This document shows, one piece after another, positions 36,310 through 45,244 of a stretch of 64,000 nucleotides of DNA (within the stretch, counting starts at the first letter, position 1; every line of letters starts with the position of its first letter). Both the position numbers and the translations under genes were made by a program. The notes beneath the pieces were generated by a model that had not been told where the DNA came from, ran no database searches, and saw only the letters and a list, made by a program, of their open reading frames with translations. This DNA is from Parasporobacterium paucivorans DSM 15970 (GTDB taxonomy: Bacteria; Bacillota; Clostridia; Lachnospirales; Lachnospiraceae), in NCBI RefSeq assembly GCF_900141895.1, contig NZ_FQYT01000007.1, positions 1 through 64,000 on the forward strand. The letters are read 5' to 3'.

Positions 36310-36711
36310 ATGGAAGGAAAATTAAAAGCACTGCATGCCGGCATCAGCGTGGGGGATATGGATGGAGCGATTTCATGGTATGGGAAAAATCTGGGATTCC
36401 GGGTAGTCAGCGATGAATACATTCAGCCGCTGAAATCCAGGATTGTATTTATCAAAAATGGAGACTTCGAAATCGAGCTGTTCGAGCACGATGATAGAAA
36501 GCCTATTCCCCAGGAAAGGCTGGCCCCGAATTCCGATATCCAGACAATCGGGACAAAACACATCGCGTTCAGGGTGGAGGACATGAAGGCATTAAAGAAG
36601 AAATTTCTGGAGAATGGGGTGGATATTGCCCATGAAGTAACGATGGGGACGGACCATGTCATGTTTGTCCGGGATAATTCAGGAGTTTTGATAGAATTTA
36701 TCCAGAATTAA
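36310..36711 (+). CDS. VOC (glyoxalase/dioxygenase-fold) protein
   Basis: 133 residues with two beta-alpha-beta-beta-beta units: LHAGISVGDMDGAISWYGKNLGF and KHIAFRVEDMKALKKKFLENGVD...FVRDNSGVLIEFIQN. Metal ligands of the superfamily would be the H near residue 9, the E in FEIELFE, H77 and the E in VLIEF. Members include glyoxalase I, epimerases and ring-cleaving dioxygenases; no specific activity can be assigned. It follows idi by eight bases and probably shares its transcript. Confidence 0.8.
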   Translation: MEGKLKALHAGISVGDMDGAISWYGKNLGFRVVSDEYIQPLKSRIVFIKNGDFEIELFEHDDRKPIPQERLAPNSDIQTIGTKHIAFRVEDMKALKKKFLENGVDIAHEVTMGTDHVMFVRDNSGVLIEFIQN

Positions 36712-36715
36712 AGAA

Positions 36716-36736
36716 ATGCCGCTGTGTAAGCGGCAT
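36716..36736. terminator. Hairpin between convergent genes
   Basis: ATGCCGCT/AGCGGCAT 8-bp stem between the VOC gene and the convergent LpdD-like gene, with only short T runs on either side. Confidence 0.55.
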
Positions 36737-36745
36737 CCTTCCAAT

Positions 36746-37132
36746 TTAATCGGTGCTTTTCTGCAGTTCATCTATCAGCTGTGCCACCAGACGGTCCACA
36801 ATGGACAGGATAGCCGGGAAATCCTCCGGTTTGCCATTGTCATAATGTATTCCGCAAGCTACGGCTACGATTGTATTCAGTGAACTGGCAAGCCGATTGG
36901 CTGCTGATTCGGCAACGCTGCCTTCCTTATGTCCAACGACAGAAAGGATGGAGGATGTCGCACTGAGCATGGATGGATCTGCCAGCGACGGACGGGGCTG
37001 GGAAAGTGCAACACTTCCAATGTGGGGGAGGTCTCCTCCGCTTAACGAAACCACCAGGTTTGATCCCTGTCTGCAGGCCGTGATGGAGATATCCTTGTCT
37101 TTGTAGGTTTCCTTAATAGTTATGATGTTCAT
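36746..37132 (-). CDS. LpdD-like (prenylated-flavin chaperone domain) protein
   Basis: 128 residues. The pattern GGDLPHIGSVALSQPRPS, then SATSSILSVVGHKEGSVAESAANRLASSLN and VAVACGIHYDNGKPED matches the small LpdD-type domain, whose namesake is the small subunit of gallate decarboxylase and is thought to help load prenylated FMN into UbiD-type decarboxylases. No UbiD gene is adjacent or elsewhere in the window, but a UbiX gene is at 45240. AAGGGGA precedes the ATG. Stand-alone members occur in many anaerobes and archaea, so its partner is uncertain. Confidence 0.65.
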   Translation of the reverse strand: MNIITIKETYKDKDISITACRQGSNLVVSLSGGDLPHIGSVALSQPRPSLADPSMLSATSSILSVVGHKEGSVAESAANRLASSLNTIVAVACGIHYDNGKPEDFPAILSIVDRLVAQLIDELQKSTD

Positions 37133-37217
37133 TGGGCAGTCCCCTTTCGGTTTTTTTATAATTTATTCTATCATTACAAAGGAGAAATTGCCAGAATTAT
37201 ATGGTATGGAGGCGAGA

Positions 37218-38156
37218 ATGATTTACTATCAGATGGGTGAGAAAATCACTACCATTTCCCAGGGGGAAATAAATGAAAATATAATCACGGCAGGAGTTAT
37301 AACCCTGGCTGAATTGGAGTCCGAGTTCGTGAAGTTTGGTTTTTCGGAAGCCACTGTAATCCAGTGCAAAAAGAATGAGAGACGGATCCATGGAACCATT
37401 GACGTATACGACGATTATCATTTTGGAATCATTAACGGGATAGATGCCCGGAACTATCTGAATCTGCAGGACAAAATTGCCCTATATATCAAGAAAAATC
37501 TTTTCATTGTCGTAATCATAAAGGACGAAGATGAAAGCGTAGGCGCAAAATTCAGGGAGGCACTGGAACACGTAAACAAGCGCATGCTGACTCTGGAGAA
37601 GATGATTTCTGCTTTTCTGGAACGTCTGATTTCGGAAGACTATGATATCCTGGAAGATTTGGAGGAAAAAATCAGGCAGCTGGAGGAGAATATAAGCAAT
37701 CGGGAAATCAATAAAGAATTTCCTATCGACATCACAGACATCAGGAAGCACCTGCTGATATTGCATGATTTTTACGACCAGCTCATTATTCTGGGAGAAA
37801 CGCTTCAGGAAAACGAAAACGACCTGTTTGAAGAGGAGAAGCTTCGATATTTCAGGATATTTACAAATCGGGTGAAGAGGCTGAGCTATGACGTGCAGAT
37901 GCTGCAGGAATATTGTTCTCATGTGAAGGAAGCCTACCATGCCCAGATGGATAATAACCTGAATTCCGTAATGGAAATATTCACGGTCGTGGCCGCCATA
38001 TTCCTGCCGCTGACCCTTATAGCCGGCTGGTATGGGATGAATTTCGAATCCATGCCGGAGTTATCCTGGAAGTTCGGGTATCCAATGGTTATACTGATAT
38101 CCGTCGTGGTAGTCATTCTGGCTCTGCGGTATTTCAGGAAGAGAAAGCTCTTTTGA
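37218..38156 (+). CDS. corA: CorA-family magnesium/divalent metal channel
   Basis: 312 residues. A long cytoplasmic part rich in helices with heptad patterns (KMISAFLERLISEDYDILEDLEEKIRQLEENI) is followed by two C-terminal membrane helices, the first ending in the family signature Y-G-M-N-F near residue 273. I choose ATG 37218, with GGAGG five bases upstream; an in-frame ATG at 37122 would overlap the divergent LpdD-like gene. Substrate is probably Mg2+, but Co2+ or Ni2+ transport is possible. Confidence 0.92.
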   Translation: MIYYQMGEKITTISQGEINENIITAGVITLAELESEFVKFGFSEATVIQCKKNERRIHGTIDVYDDYHFGIINGIDARNYLNLQDKIALYIKKNLFIVVIIKDEDESVGAKFREALEHVNKRMLTLEKMISAFLERLISEDYDILEDLEEKIRQLEENISNREINKEFPIDITDIRKHLLILHDFYDQLIILGETLQENENDLFEEEKLRYFRIFTNRVKRLSYDVQMLQEYCSHVKEAYHAQMDNNLNSVMEIFTVVAAIFLPLTLIAGWYGMNFESMPELSWKFGYPMVILISVVVVILALRYFRKRKLF

Positions 38157-38278
38157 AAAAGTAAAGCTTCTATTATTCCGAATATTCAATCAATTAATTG
38201 CAAATATAGATAAATACGAGACTCTAAGTGTGGTAAAATTAGTTAGAACGACGATGACTAATTTTCTACTCGGATTTG

Positions 38279-38309
38279 TTTTGAAAGAATATACCAAATT
38301 CTTTCAAAA
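38279..38309. promoter_or_regulatory. 12-bp perfect inverted repeat before livK
   Basis: TTTTGAAAGAAT (38279-38290) and ATTCTTTCAAAA (38298-38309) with a 7-bp gap, 35 bp before the livK ATG. It may be a repressor site or an mRNA hairpin controlling this ABC operon. There is no T-run, so it is not a normal terminator. Confidence 0.55.
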
Positions 38310-38344
38310 AATAAAATACAAATTTTATCACAAGGAGGAGTTTT

Positions 38345-39613
38345 ATGAAAAAGATCACTCGTATTTTTGCTTTACTATTGTCATTGATTCTGCTGGTACC
38401 GGCTGTATTGGCAGGATGTGGCAGCTCGGATGAGACTGCCGACAAGACTGAAATTGTCATTGGGTATGTGGCTCCGTTTACCGGTCCGATTTCTGCCCAC
38501 ACAGCAGCTTTCAGCTGGGTTATGGATCAGGCGGTTGCGAAAATCAACGAAGATGGAGGCATCTACATCAAGGCATATGATAAGAAGCTCCCTATCCGTG
38601 TTGTGACAGCAGACTCTGAATCGAGTTCCACGAAAGCATCTGAAGTGGCAAACAAGCTTGTATTGGATGAGAAAGTTGATATCCTTGCAGGAGCGTGGAC
38701 TCCGGATACATCCCTGCCGGTTGCGGCCGTCGCAGAACGTAATCAGATTCCATGCCTTATCGAAAACAGTCCGGCTGATTCCTGGCTGACAGGAGGACCT
38801 TATGAGTGGTCCTATGGAATCATGTTTTATCTGGATGACCTTGTGGAAGGATACATTGATGCTTTGGACAAGCTGGACACAAACAAAAGAGTCGGATATT
38901 TGTTTGACAGTGAAGTTGACGGCGTAACCTTCTCTGCCATGCTGAATGAGAAACTTCCAGGCCGTGGCTATGAAATCGTAGATCCGGGCCGTTTCGCCTC
39001 ATCTACCACAGACTATACCAACATTATCACCCAGCTGAAAAATGCTGATTGTGATATCGTTATTGGAAATCAGATCACACCGAACTTTACAACTGCCTGG
39101 CAGCAGTTCCAGCAGCAGGGATATGTTCCTAAAGCAATGGTTGTAGGAAAAGCATTACAGTTCTACACGGATGTTGCGGCATTAGGAAACGATATCGGAA
39201 CAGGCATCATGTCCGAGAGACATTGGAACCGTACCTACCAGTTCAAATCCACCCTGCTCGGAAGTACGCCGGAAGAGCTGGCTACAGCCTGGGAAACTGA
39301 AAAGAAATCCGAATATCCGTTTACAATCGGTTATGACCTGGCGTTCTTTGAAGTTCTTTCAGAAGCACTTAGCAAATGCGATGATCTTAAACCGGAGACA
39401 ATCCGTGATGCCATCGGAGCAGTTGACTATGAAGGAATATTTGGAGCTTTGAAAGCGGATGAAAAGCACGTATTCCGTGCACCAATTGTTACTGGACAGT
39501 GGATTAAGAGCGATACCTGGGGATTTGAATCCAATATCATTTCCAATGGCAACTTCGTCGGGATATCAAAAGAGAACGACCCGATTTTCCTTCCTGGATA
39601 TACGGTTAAGTAA
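38345..39613 (+). CDS. LivK-type ABC substrate-binding lipoprotein
   Basis: 422 residues. The signal peptide ends in lipobox VLAGC near residue 25. The mature part is a type I periplasmic-binding fold (IVIGYVAPFTGPISAHTAAFSW, GGIYIKAYDKKLPI, TADSESSSTKASEVANKLV, GAWTPDTSLPVAAVAERNQIP) as in branched-chain amino acid or aromatic-acid ABC systems. AAGGAGGAG gives a strong start. It leads the operon livK-G-F-H-M. The substrate is not decided; such systems also import benzoate-type acids, which would fit the aromatic genes downstream. Confidence 0.92.
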   Translation: MKKITRIFALLLSLILLVPAVLAGCGSSDETADKTEIVIGYVAPFTGPISAHTAAFSWVMDQAVAKINEDGGIYIKAYDKKLPIRVVTADSESSSTKASEVANKLVLDEKVDILAGAWTPDTSLPVAAVAERNQIPCLIENSPADSWLTGGPYEWSYGIMFYLDDLVEGYIDALDKLDTNKRVGYLFDSEVDGVTFSAMLNEKLPGRGYEIVDPGRFASSTTDYTNIITQLKNADCDIVIGNQITPNFTTAWQQFQQQGYVPKAMVVGKALQFYTDVAALGNDIGTGIMSERHWNRTYQFKSTLLGSTPEELATAWETEKKSEYPFTIGYDLAFFEVLSEALSKCDDLKPETIRDAIGAVDYEGIFGALKADEKHVFRAPIVTGQWIKSDTWGFESNIISNGNFVGISKENDPIFLPGYTVK

Positions 39614-39642
39614 TCAGCAGAATTAATAACCGAATAGGATTG

Positions 39643-39674
39643 AAGATACCTGTGGCTTTGGCTGCAGGTATCTT
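39643..39674 (+). terminator. Stem-loop between livK and livG
   Basis: 10-bp stem AAGATACCTG/CAGGTATCTT without a long T-run. Such hairpins often lower expression of the transporter core relative to the abundant binding protein. Confidence 0.6.
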
Positions 39675-39769
39675 TCGGTATACCGATGGTATCTTGTATT
39701 AAAGAGGTACTTGTGCTATCATATAAGAATATAAATAAGGGTCTTTATTAATACTTGGGAGGTAAAAAT

Positions 39770-40495
39770 GTGGAACCGATATTAAAGGTGGAACACCTGG
39801 CTATTTCCTTTGGAAACAACCAGGTTCTGAAGGATGTAAATTTTGAATTGGAAGACAATGAGACCTTGGGGGTCATTGGTCCAAACGGAGCCGGAAAGAC
39901 AGTTATGCTGGACCTGCTCACGGGAATACTCAAGCCGACTGCCGGCAAGATAATATTCATGGGTCAGGATATTACGCACAAATCCATAACGGAAAGAGTT
40001 TACATGGGTTTGGGACGTACATTCCAGGTGCCGCGCGCTTTTGAAAAACTGACCGCTTATGAAAATGTTATGGTGGGCGGCGTGTTTGGAAATAAAATGA
40101 GTCAGAAGGCAGCGGGCGCCCGTGCGGAAGAAATTCTGGAACTGATCGGACTTACAGACAAAATGACGACCGTGGCCGGTACGCTCGGTATCCTGAACAG
40201 AAAGCGGCTTGAAATCGGCATTGCCTTGGCCTCAAAACCAAAGGTGCTGCTGTTTGATGAGGTAGCCGGCGGTCTGACCGAAACTGAAATCGGAGCCATC
40301 CTGGATATCGTAGCTACCCTGAAAAAGGAAGGTTACAGTATCGTGTGGATCGAGCATGTTATCCAGACAATGATGAAAGGAACGGACAGAGTCCTGCTTC
40401 TGGCTGAAGGCAAAAACGTCATATGCGGCGAAGCCTGCAATGTAATGGCGTCGGAGGAAGTGGAAAGAGTTTATCTGGGGGTGAAGAAGAAATGA
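39770..40495 (+). CDS. LivG-type ABC ATP-binding protein
   Basis: 241-residue ATPase: Walker A GPNGAGKT near residue 38, the Q-loop region FQVPRAFEKLTAYENVMVG typical of LivG, Walker B LLFDEVAGGLTETE, H-loop IEHV. In the signature position it reads LGILNRKRLEIGIALASKP rather than LSGGQ; LivG proteins often vary here. GTG 39770 has GGGAGG seven bases upstream and is preferred to a TTG at 39755, which lies within that site. Its stop overlaps the next start (ATGA). Confidence 0.9.
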   Translation: MEPILKVEHLAISFGNNQVLKDVNFELEDNETLGVIGPNGAGKTVMLDLLTGILKPTAGKIIFMGQDITHKSITERVYMGLGRTFQVPRAFEKLTAYENVMVGGVFGNKMSQKAAGARAEEILELIGLTDKMTTVAGTLGILNRKRLEIGIALASKPKVLLFDEVAGGLTETEIGAILDIVATLKKEGYSIVWIEHVIQTMMKGTDRVLLLAEGKNVICGEACNVMASEEVERVYLGVKKK

Positions 40496-41220
40496 CAGAT
40501 GAAGTGATCCTGAGAATTGAAGACGTGGATGTCAGCTACGGGGATTTCAGGGCAATCCATGATGTGACGATGGATATCCGGCGGGGATCCATCACCTCCC
40601 TGATCGGAGCGAACGGAGCGGGCAAGTCCACACTTTTGGATGCGGTAATGGGAATCAACAAACCTCAAAAAGGAAAAATCATTTTCAATGGCGAGGACAT
40701 TACAGGAATGCGAACCAGTATGATCGTGCGCAAAGGCATTACCATGGCTCCGGAAGGAAGCATGATTTTCGAAGGAATGAGTGTAAAGGAAAACCTCCTT
40801 ATGGGAGCTTATATACCGGAGAAAAGAAAGAAAAAAGAGGAACTGATAGAGAGGGTTTTTACCCTGTTTCCTGTTCTGAAAGAGAAAGAAAAACAGCTGG
40901 CCAGTTTCCTGAGCGGTGGACAAAGGCAGATGCTTGCCATTGCCCGCGCCATCATGTCCGACCCCAAGATGATCATCTGCGATGAAATCTCCCTGGGTCT
41001 TGCTCCGGTAATCATAGGAGATATTTTTGAAAGGGTGCATGAAATAAACGGAAGCGGAGTGACCTTTCTTATTGTGGACCAGGAGGTTCATAGAAGCCTC
41101 GAAAATTCGAACTACAGTTACGTTATGGTCAAGGGAGGCGTCGTAATGTCGGGCGCCTCTGCAGAGCTGCCCGAAGACGAAGTCAAGGATGCCTTTTTCG
41201 GCATCAACAAGTATGCATAG
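40492..41220 (+). CDS. LivF-type ABC ATP-binding protein
   Basis: 242-residue ATPase partner of LivG: Walker A GANGAGKST near residue 40, the LivF-type APEGSMIFEGMSVKENLLMGAY, signature LSGGQRQMLAIARAI, Walker B MIICDEISLGLAP. Start ATG 40492 overlaps the livG stop; an earlier in-frame ATG at 40423 lies within livG and is rejected. Translationally coupled to livG. Confidence 0.93.
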   Translation: MTDEVILRIEDVDVSYGDFRAIHDVTMDIRRGSITSLIGANGAGKSTLLDAVMGINKPQKGKIIFNGEDITGMRTSMIVRKGITMAPEGSMIFEGMSVKENLLMGAYIPEKRKKKEELIERVFTLFPVLKEKEKQLASFLSGGQRQMLAIARAIMSDPKMIICDEISLGLAPVIIGDIFERVHEINGSGVTFLIVDQEVHRSLENSNYSYVMVKGGVVMSGASAELPEDEVKDAFFGINKYA

Positions 41221-41232
41221 GAGGTTGAAAAG

Positions 41233-42105
41233 ATGCAATTATTGATCCAATCCATAGTGACCGGCATACTTCTTGGCGGGCTGTATGCCATCATTGGAGT
41301 AGGCATGTCCATTATTTTCGGAATTATGGGACTTACAAATATAGCACACGGAAACCTGATGATCCTGTCGTCTTTCCTTATTATGGTTTTCAGTACCCAG
41401 TTTGTAGACAGCATTATCATCGCATTGCTTATAACCATGGTCTGCATGGTTATACTGGGCTTTTTGTTTCAGAAATTCCTGGTAAACGCAGTAATCGATA
41501 AAGGGGATGAACCGGCTCTGCTGGTCACCTTCGGCCTTTCAATCATCATCCAGAATGTACTGGATCTGATTTTTGGAGCGGATGCCCGTTCCATCGCAAG
41601 TGATTTTGCACAGGTAAATGTCGTATCAACCAAATACTTTTCCATATCCGGCGCCTACCTGGCCAACTTCATTGTGGCTATTCTGGTAATCGCCGCGCTG
41701 ACGCTGATCATCCGGGGGACATACCTGGGACGTGCCATCCGTTCTGCCTCGGACAATACCAAGGCGGCTGAGCTTATGGGCGTCAATACGAAACTGTATT
41801 ATGCGATAACAATGGCTATTGCCATGCTGACTGCCTGTATTGCAGGCCTGCTGGTAGGCAATACCTTCGTGTTCTATCCATACTCTGGAACCCAGTACCT
41901 GATAATCGCCTTCGGTGTGGTTGTTATCGGAGGAATGGGAAGTATAGTGGGTACCATGCTGGGAGGTCTGATCCTCGGGCTTGGACAGCTGCTGGGTGCA
42001 TATTTCTTCGGAACCGGTGCACAGATACTGTCGGGATACATAATCATGCTGGTTCTGCTGACGATCCGTCCTGCGGGGCTGCTTTCAAATGCGAAACGTA
42101 AGTAA
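41233..42105 (+). CDS. LivH-type ABC permease
   Basis: 290-residue inner-membrane permease: IVTGILLGGLYAIIGVGMSIIFGIMGLTNIAHG at the start and the LivH coupling region TYLGRAIRSASDNTKAAELMGVN near residue 155-180, then GGMGSIVGTMLGGLILGLGQ. About eight membrane helices. AGGAGG precedes the ATG, 12 bp after livF. Confidence 0.93.
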   Translation: MQLLIQSIVTGILLGGLYAIIGVGMSIIFGIMGLTNIAHGNLMILSSFLIMVFSTQFVDSIIIALLITMVCMVILGFLFQKFLVNAVIDKGDEPALLVTFGLSIIIQNVLDLIFGADARSIASDFAQVNVVSTKYFSISGAYLANFIVAILVIAALTLIIRGTYLGRAIRSASDNTKAAELMGVNTKLYYAITMAIAMLTACIAGLLVGNTFVFYPYSGTQYLIIAFGVVVIGGMGSIVGTMLGGLILGLGQLLGAYFFGTGAQILSGYIIMLVLLTIRPAGLLSNAKRK

Positions 42106-42120
42106 GGGAGGTAAGGAAGA

Positions 42121-43101
42121 ATGAACAGAACTGAAATCAAAGAAGCCAGAAAAACCTCCCCGGTCATAAAACCGGTCATATTTGCGGTGATTGTCTTAGC
42201 TCTCATCTCTATGCCGCTCTGGGGTTCCCGTTACTCCCTGAGCGTGGCGGTACTCGTATTATTATATCTTTCCCTGGCCCAGATGTGGAATCTGCTGAGC
42301 GGATATACGGGGCTGACTTCGCTTGGACAGCAGGCGTTCATCGGCATCGGAGGCTATGCGATAGCCGTCACGACCCAGGCCTATAAAATGCCTTTGGTGG
42401 CAGGATTTATTGTAGCAGGAGTGGTTGCGGTTGTGTTTGCCCTTGTTATTTCCGCCCCGATATTTAAGATGAGCGGAGTTTACTTTACAATAGGCACATG
42501 GATCATAGCGGAAGCATTGTATATATTCTTTGTAAACTGGAAATTCGTAAACTACGGAATCGGTTATCCGATAACAGCAGCATACCGCATCCGCCCGGAG
42601 GTCATGTATTGGATTTCCCTGGTGGTGGGCCTTGGATCTATCGTTATTGTCGTATTGGTACTCCGTTCCCGGCTGGGGCTGGGGCTGATGGCAATCCGGG
42701 ATAATGCGGCATCTGCGGAAGTGCGCGGTGTCCGGCTGTACAGAAGCAAGCTGATCATTTTCCTGATCGCTGCAATCTGGGTGGCTATCACAGGATGCCT
42801 GCTCTTCATGAACCAGGCCTATATTATTCCGTCTTCGGCTTTCAGTATTGACTGGACAATAGCGATGGTATTTATGGTTATCATAGGTGGTTCGGGAACT
42901 ATAGAAGGGCCGGTTATCGGGGCAATCGTCTATATAATCCTCCGGCAGTACCTGTATAACTTCCCGGGAATCAGCAATATCATCCTGGGCGTCATCGCAA
43001 TCATAATCATCCTCATTGCACCGAAAGGGATTATGGGATTCATAAACAAACGGTTTAATCTGGATATCTTCTCAATCCGCAGAAAACCGAAAAGAAAATA
43101 A
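42121..43101 (+). CDS. LivM-type ABC permease
   Basis: 326-residue partner permease: LAQMWNLLSGYTGLTSLGQQAFIGIGGYA near residue 55 and RSRLGLGLMAIRDNAASAEVRGV near 180 are the LivM hallmarks, followed by IGGSGTIEGPVIGAIVYI. GGGAGG precedes the ATG, 15 bp after livH. Final gene of the transporter operon. Confidence 0.93.
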   Translation: MNRTEIKEARKTSPVIKPVIFAVIVLALISMPLWGSRYSLSVAVLVLLYLSLAQMWNLLSGYTGLTSLGQQAFIGIGGYAIAVTTQAYKMPLVAGFIVAGVVAVVFALVISAPIFKMSGVYFTIGTWIIAEALYIFFVNWKFVNYGIGYPITAAYRIRPEVMYWISLVVGLGSIVIVVLVLRSRLGLGLMAIRDNAASAEVRGVRLYRSKLIIFLIAAIWVAITGCLLFMNQAYIIPSSAFSIDWTIAMVFMVIIGGSGTIEGPVIGAIVYIILRQYLYNFPGISNIILGVIAIIIILIAPKGIMGFINKRFNLDIFSIRRKPKRK

Positions 43102-43106
43102 AAAAA

Positions 43107-43157
43107 GGCCTGAAACGATCTGATCGGATTCTGATCAAATGTTTCAGGCCATTTTTT
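43107..43157. terminator. Bidirectional terminator
   Basis: GGCCTGAAAC (43107-43116) pairs with GTTTCAGGCC (43141-43150), with an inner GATC-rich stem, an A-run before and six T after. Ends livM and the convergent MerR gene. Confidence 0.88.
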
Positions 43158-43174
43158 GTCAAATTGCCGGTTCA

Positions 43175-44014
43175 TCAAACTGGGGCAATGGGAATCTGCA
43201 GCTGGCAGAAGTCCACTTCACGGTCGTTTCCGTAGAATATTGCATCCATAATGCATTCATCATATATGTTTCCTGTTATTTTATAACCATTTTCGTAAAT
43301 CCAGCGCACGAGCTTTTTTACATGGGAAAATTCATAAGGCATGCCATATTTTGACATGCAGACATATTTTCCTTCCGGAAAGATTAAGGTGTTTTCCGTT
43401 ATGGTCATATCGTTGGGGACGAAGGTGCACCCTCCGGCCACATGAAGGGGATTCTCGGACTCCAGGTGTTCTGCGAACAATACGGCCCCCCATCGCCTGC
43501 TTGGAAGGTATCCGAAAGTCGATGTGAAATTCCATATTTTCAGCAAAGCGTTATGCAGCTCCGTGCGTGTATATACCCCTTCGGTCCAGGGGATCCAGAT
43601 AGCATGTCTCTCAGGAAAATACTCGATAGTGGGCTTGTTGAATTCCTGGCTGTATTCGCTTGCTGACTTGTAAATGCTGACCCTTTCCTGAATCTGCTTT
43701 TTCTGGATCTGCATAAGTCCGATCTGCTCGTCTATTTTATTCTGCTGATCATCCAGCAGCTTCATGGTGTCATCCGTGGATTCGCCGGTGGTAGTTTCCT
43801 TGATGTCTTCCAGCTTAACGCCGATGGATTTGAGGAAGCAGATTTCCTTAAGAAGGGGAATCTGCATGGAACTGTAATACCTGTATCCGTTTTCGTCCAC
43901 AAAAGCTGGTCGGAAAAGATTGATCTTATCATAATAAATAAGCGTCTGTCTTGAAATGTCATGTATCTGTGACATTTCAGAAATGGTAAGCATAACATTC
44001 TTTTCATCTTTCAA
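43175..44014 (-). CDS. MerR-family regulator with BmrR-like effector domain, copy 1
   Basis: N-terminal MerR helix-turn-helix (ISEMSQIHDISRQTLIYYDKINLFRPAFVDENGYRYYSSMQIPLLKEICFLK pattern), a long coiled coil (about residues 75-110, rich in Q/K/E) and a C-terminal GyrI/BmrR-like effector domain ending in VDFCQLQIPI. TTG 44014 has GGAGGG eight bases upstream; an internal ATG at 43993 has a weak site and an ATG at 44053 no good site. It is a clear paralog of the protein at 46134-47060. Both are prime candidates to control the six 19-bp-spacer promoters between 44.2 and 49.8 kb. Confidence 0.87.
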   Translation of the reverse strand: MKDEKNVMLTISEMSQIHDISRQTLIYYDKINLFRPAFVDENGYRYYSSMQIPLLKEICFLKSIGVKLEDIKETTTGESTDDTMKLLDDQQNKIDEQIGLMQIQKKQIQERVSIYKSASEYSQEFNKPTIEYFPERHAIWIPWTEGVYTRTELHNALLKIWNFTSTFGYLPSRRWGAVLFAEHLESENPLHVAGGCTFVPNDMTITENTLIFPEGKYVCMSKYGMPYEFSHVKKLVRWIYENGYKITGNIYDECIMDAIFYGNDREVDFCQLQIPIAPV

Positions 44015-44216
44015 TATGTATACCCTCCAAAATATGATTGTTAAAAAACACACATTATCCCTATAATAGCATAAATTGGTGCGTATTGAAAGAATGTTAA
44101 ATATGCCGACATGAAGCGGACGTTTTATCCGTATTGGGAATCAATTTTCGGTAATATATGCATTACTCATAAAATATCAAAAGCTTTATTGTGAAATATG
44201 TCTCCGCAAATAAGGT

Positions 44217-44247
44217 TTGACTGTATACTTAGTATATATGCTAAATT
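44217..44247 (+). promoter_or_regulatory. Site A: MerR-type promoter before the LysR gene
   Basis: TTGACT (44217-44222), 19-bp spacer, TAAATT (44242-44247). The spacer holds TGTATA-CTTAG-TATATA, a near-perfect dyad. The transcript would begin about 27 bp before the lysR-type ATG. Confidence 0.65.
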
Positions 44248-44280
44248 TAGATATATAAAATGAATGCGAGGGTGATTTTA

Positions 44281-45189
44281 ATGACAGACTTACAAATCAG
44301 GTGTTTTTTGGATGTGGCTAAAACTCTGAATTTTAGCAGTTCCGCAAGAAACCTGTTTATTTCGCAATCCAACATCAGCAGACAGATATCGATGCTCGAA
44401 GAAGAACTGGGGTTCATGCTATTTAATAGAACCACTAAGACGGTCAAACTTACGGCTGCTGGTGAAATAATGTCAGAGAAATTAAATGAAATGACCCTGC
44501 AGTGGGAAGAAACCCTCCTGGAAGCCCAGAGGACGGTTAATAAAAGCGAGGGACGCATCAGCATTGGGTGCACCCCGCATATCAAGACTAACAGTTTCCT
44601 TTCACAGATGCTTTCTGACTACCGATCTAAAAACAAGGGAGTACAGATTATTAAAGAAAGAAATACCCAGAAAAAACTGATTGAAGGCCTTTTGAACGGA
44701 TATTATGACGCGATACTGATTGCGAACCATGACGTATGCCGATTGAAAAATGTTGAAGCCCTCTCATTGTTTGAGTCCCAGGTAGGCATTGTTCTACACA
44801 AGAACTTTCCGTGCTTTGGGGATGAAGAAATCAGCCTGTCAGATTTGTCTGGATACGATTTCATCAGGTATAAGCCAACAGATATTCCTTTGGAAGAAGA
44901 TTTCCTGTATCAGGTCTGCGTGTACTTCGGTTTCGAGCCCCGAGTGAAGGCCGAGTTCGAAGACTTTGAAGAGTTTTTGTTTGCTATTGAGTCTGGTGAA
45001 GGCGTATCCCTGATATATGAGGAAGCCGAGATCATGGCAAATGAAAATCTCCGATTCATCCCGATACACGAAGATTGCCCGGCGAAATTCCTCCCGATGA
45101 AGCTTACCAGGAAGAAAACTAGCAAAAGCGATGTTTTAAATGATTTCTTTAAGTTTGCGGCACACTACGCCATTCATCATGCGATATAG
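44281..45189 (+). CDS. LysR-family transcriptional regulator
   Basis: 302 residues: LysR winged helix in the first 60 (QIRCFLDVAKTLNFSSSARNLFISQSNISRQISMLEEELGFMLFNRTTKTVKLTAAGE) and a periplasmic-binding-like effector domain (RISIGCTPHIKTNSFL onwards). ATG 44281 has GAGGGTGA six bases upstream; an ATG at 44260 lacks a site. It is itself preceded by shared promoter site A, so it appears to be a member of the regulon and perhaps a second control layer over the neighbouring UbiX gene or the transhydroxylase. Confidence 0.88.
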   Translation: MTDLQIRCFLDVAKTLNFSSSARNLFISQSNISRQISMLEEELGFMLFNRTTKTVKLTAAGEIMSEKLNEMTLQWEETLLEAQRTVNKSEGRISIGCTPHIKTNSFLSQMLSDYRSKNKGVQIIKERNTQKKLIEGLLNGYYDAILIANHDVCRLKNVEALSLFESQVGIVLHKNFPCFGDEEISLSDLSGYDFIRYKPTDIPLEEDFLYQVCVYFGFEPRVKAEFEDFEEFLFAIESGEGVSLIYEEAEIMANENLRFIPIHEDCPAKFLPMKLTRKKTSKSDVLNDFFKFAAHYAIHHAI

Positions 45190-45207
45190 GGTAGAAGCCA
45201 ATCATGT

Positions 45208-45244
45208 AGTGCCATGCGCATCAGCGCATGGCACTTTCTTTATT
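45208..45244. terminator. Bidirectional terminator
   Basis: 12-bp perfect stem AGTGCCATGCGC/GCGCATGGCACT, four-base loop, T-rich tail. Separates the convergent LysR and UbiX genes. Confidence 0.9.
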
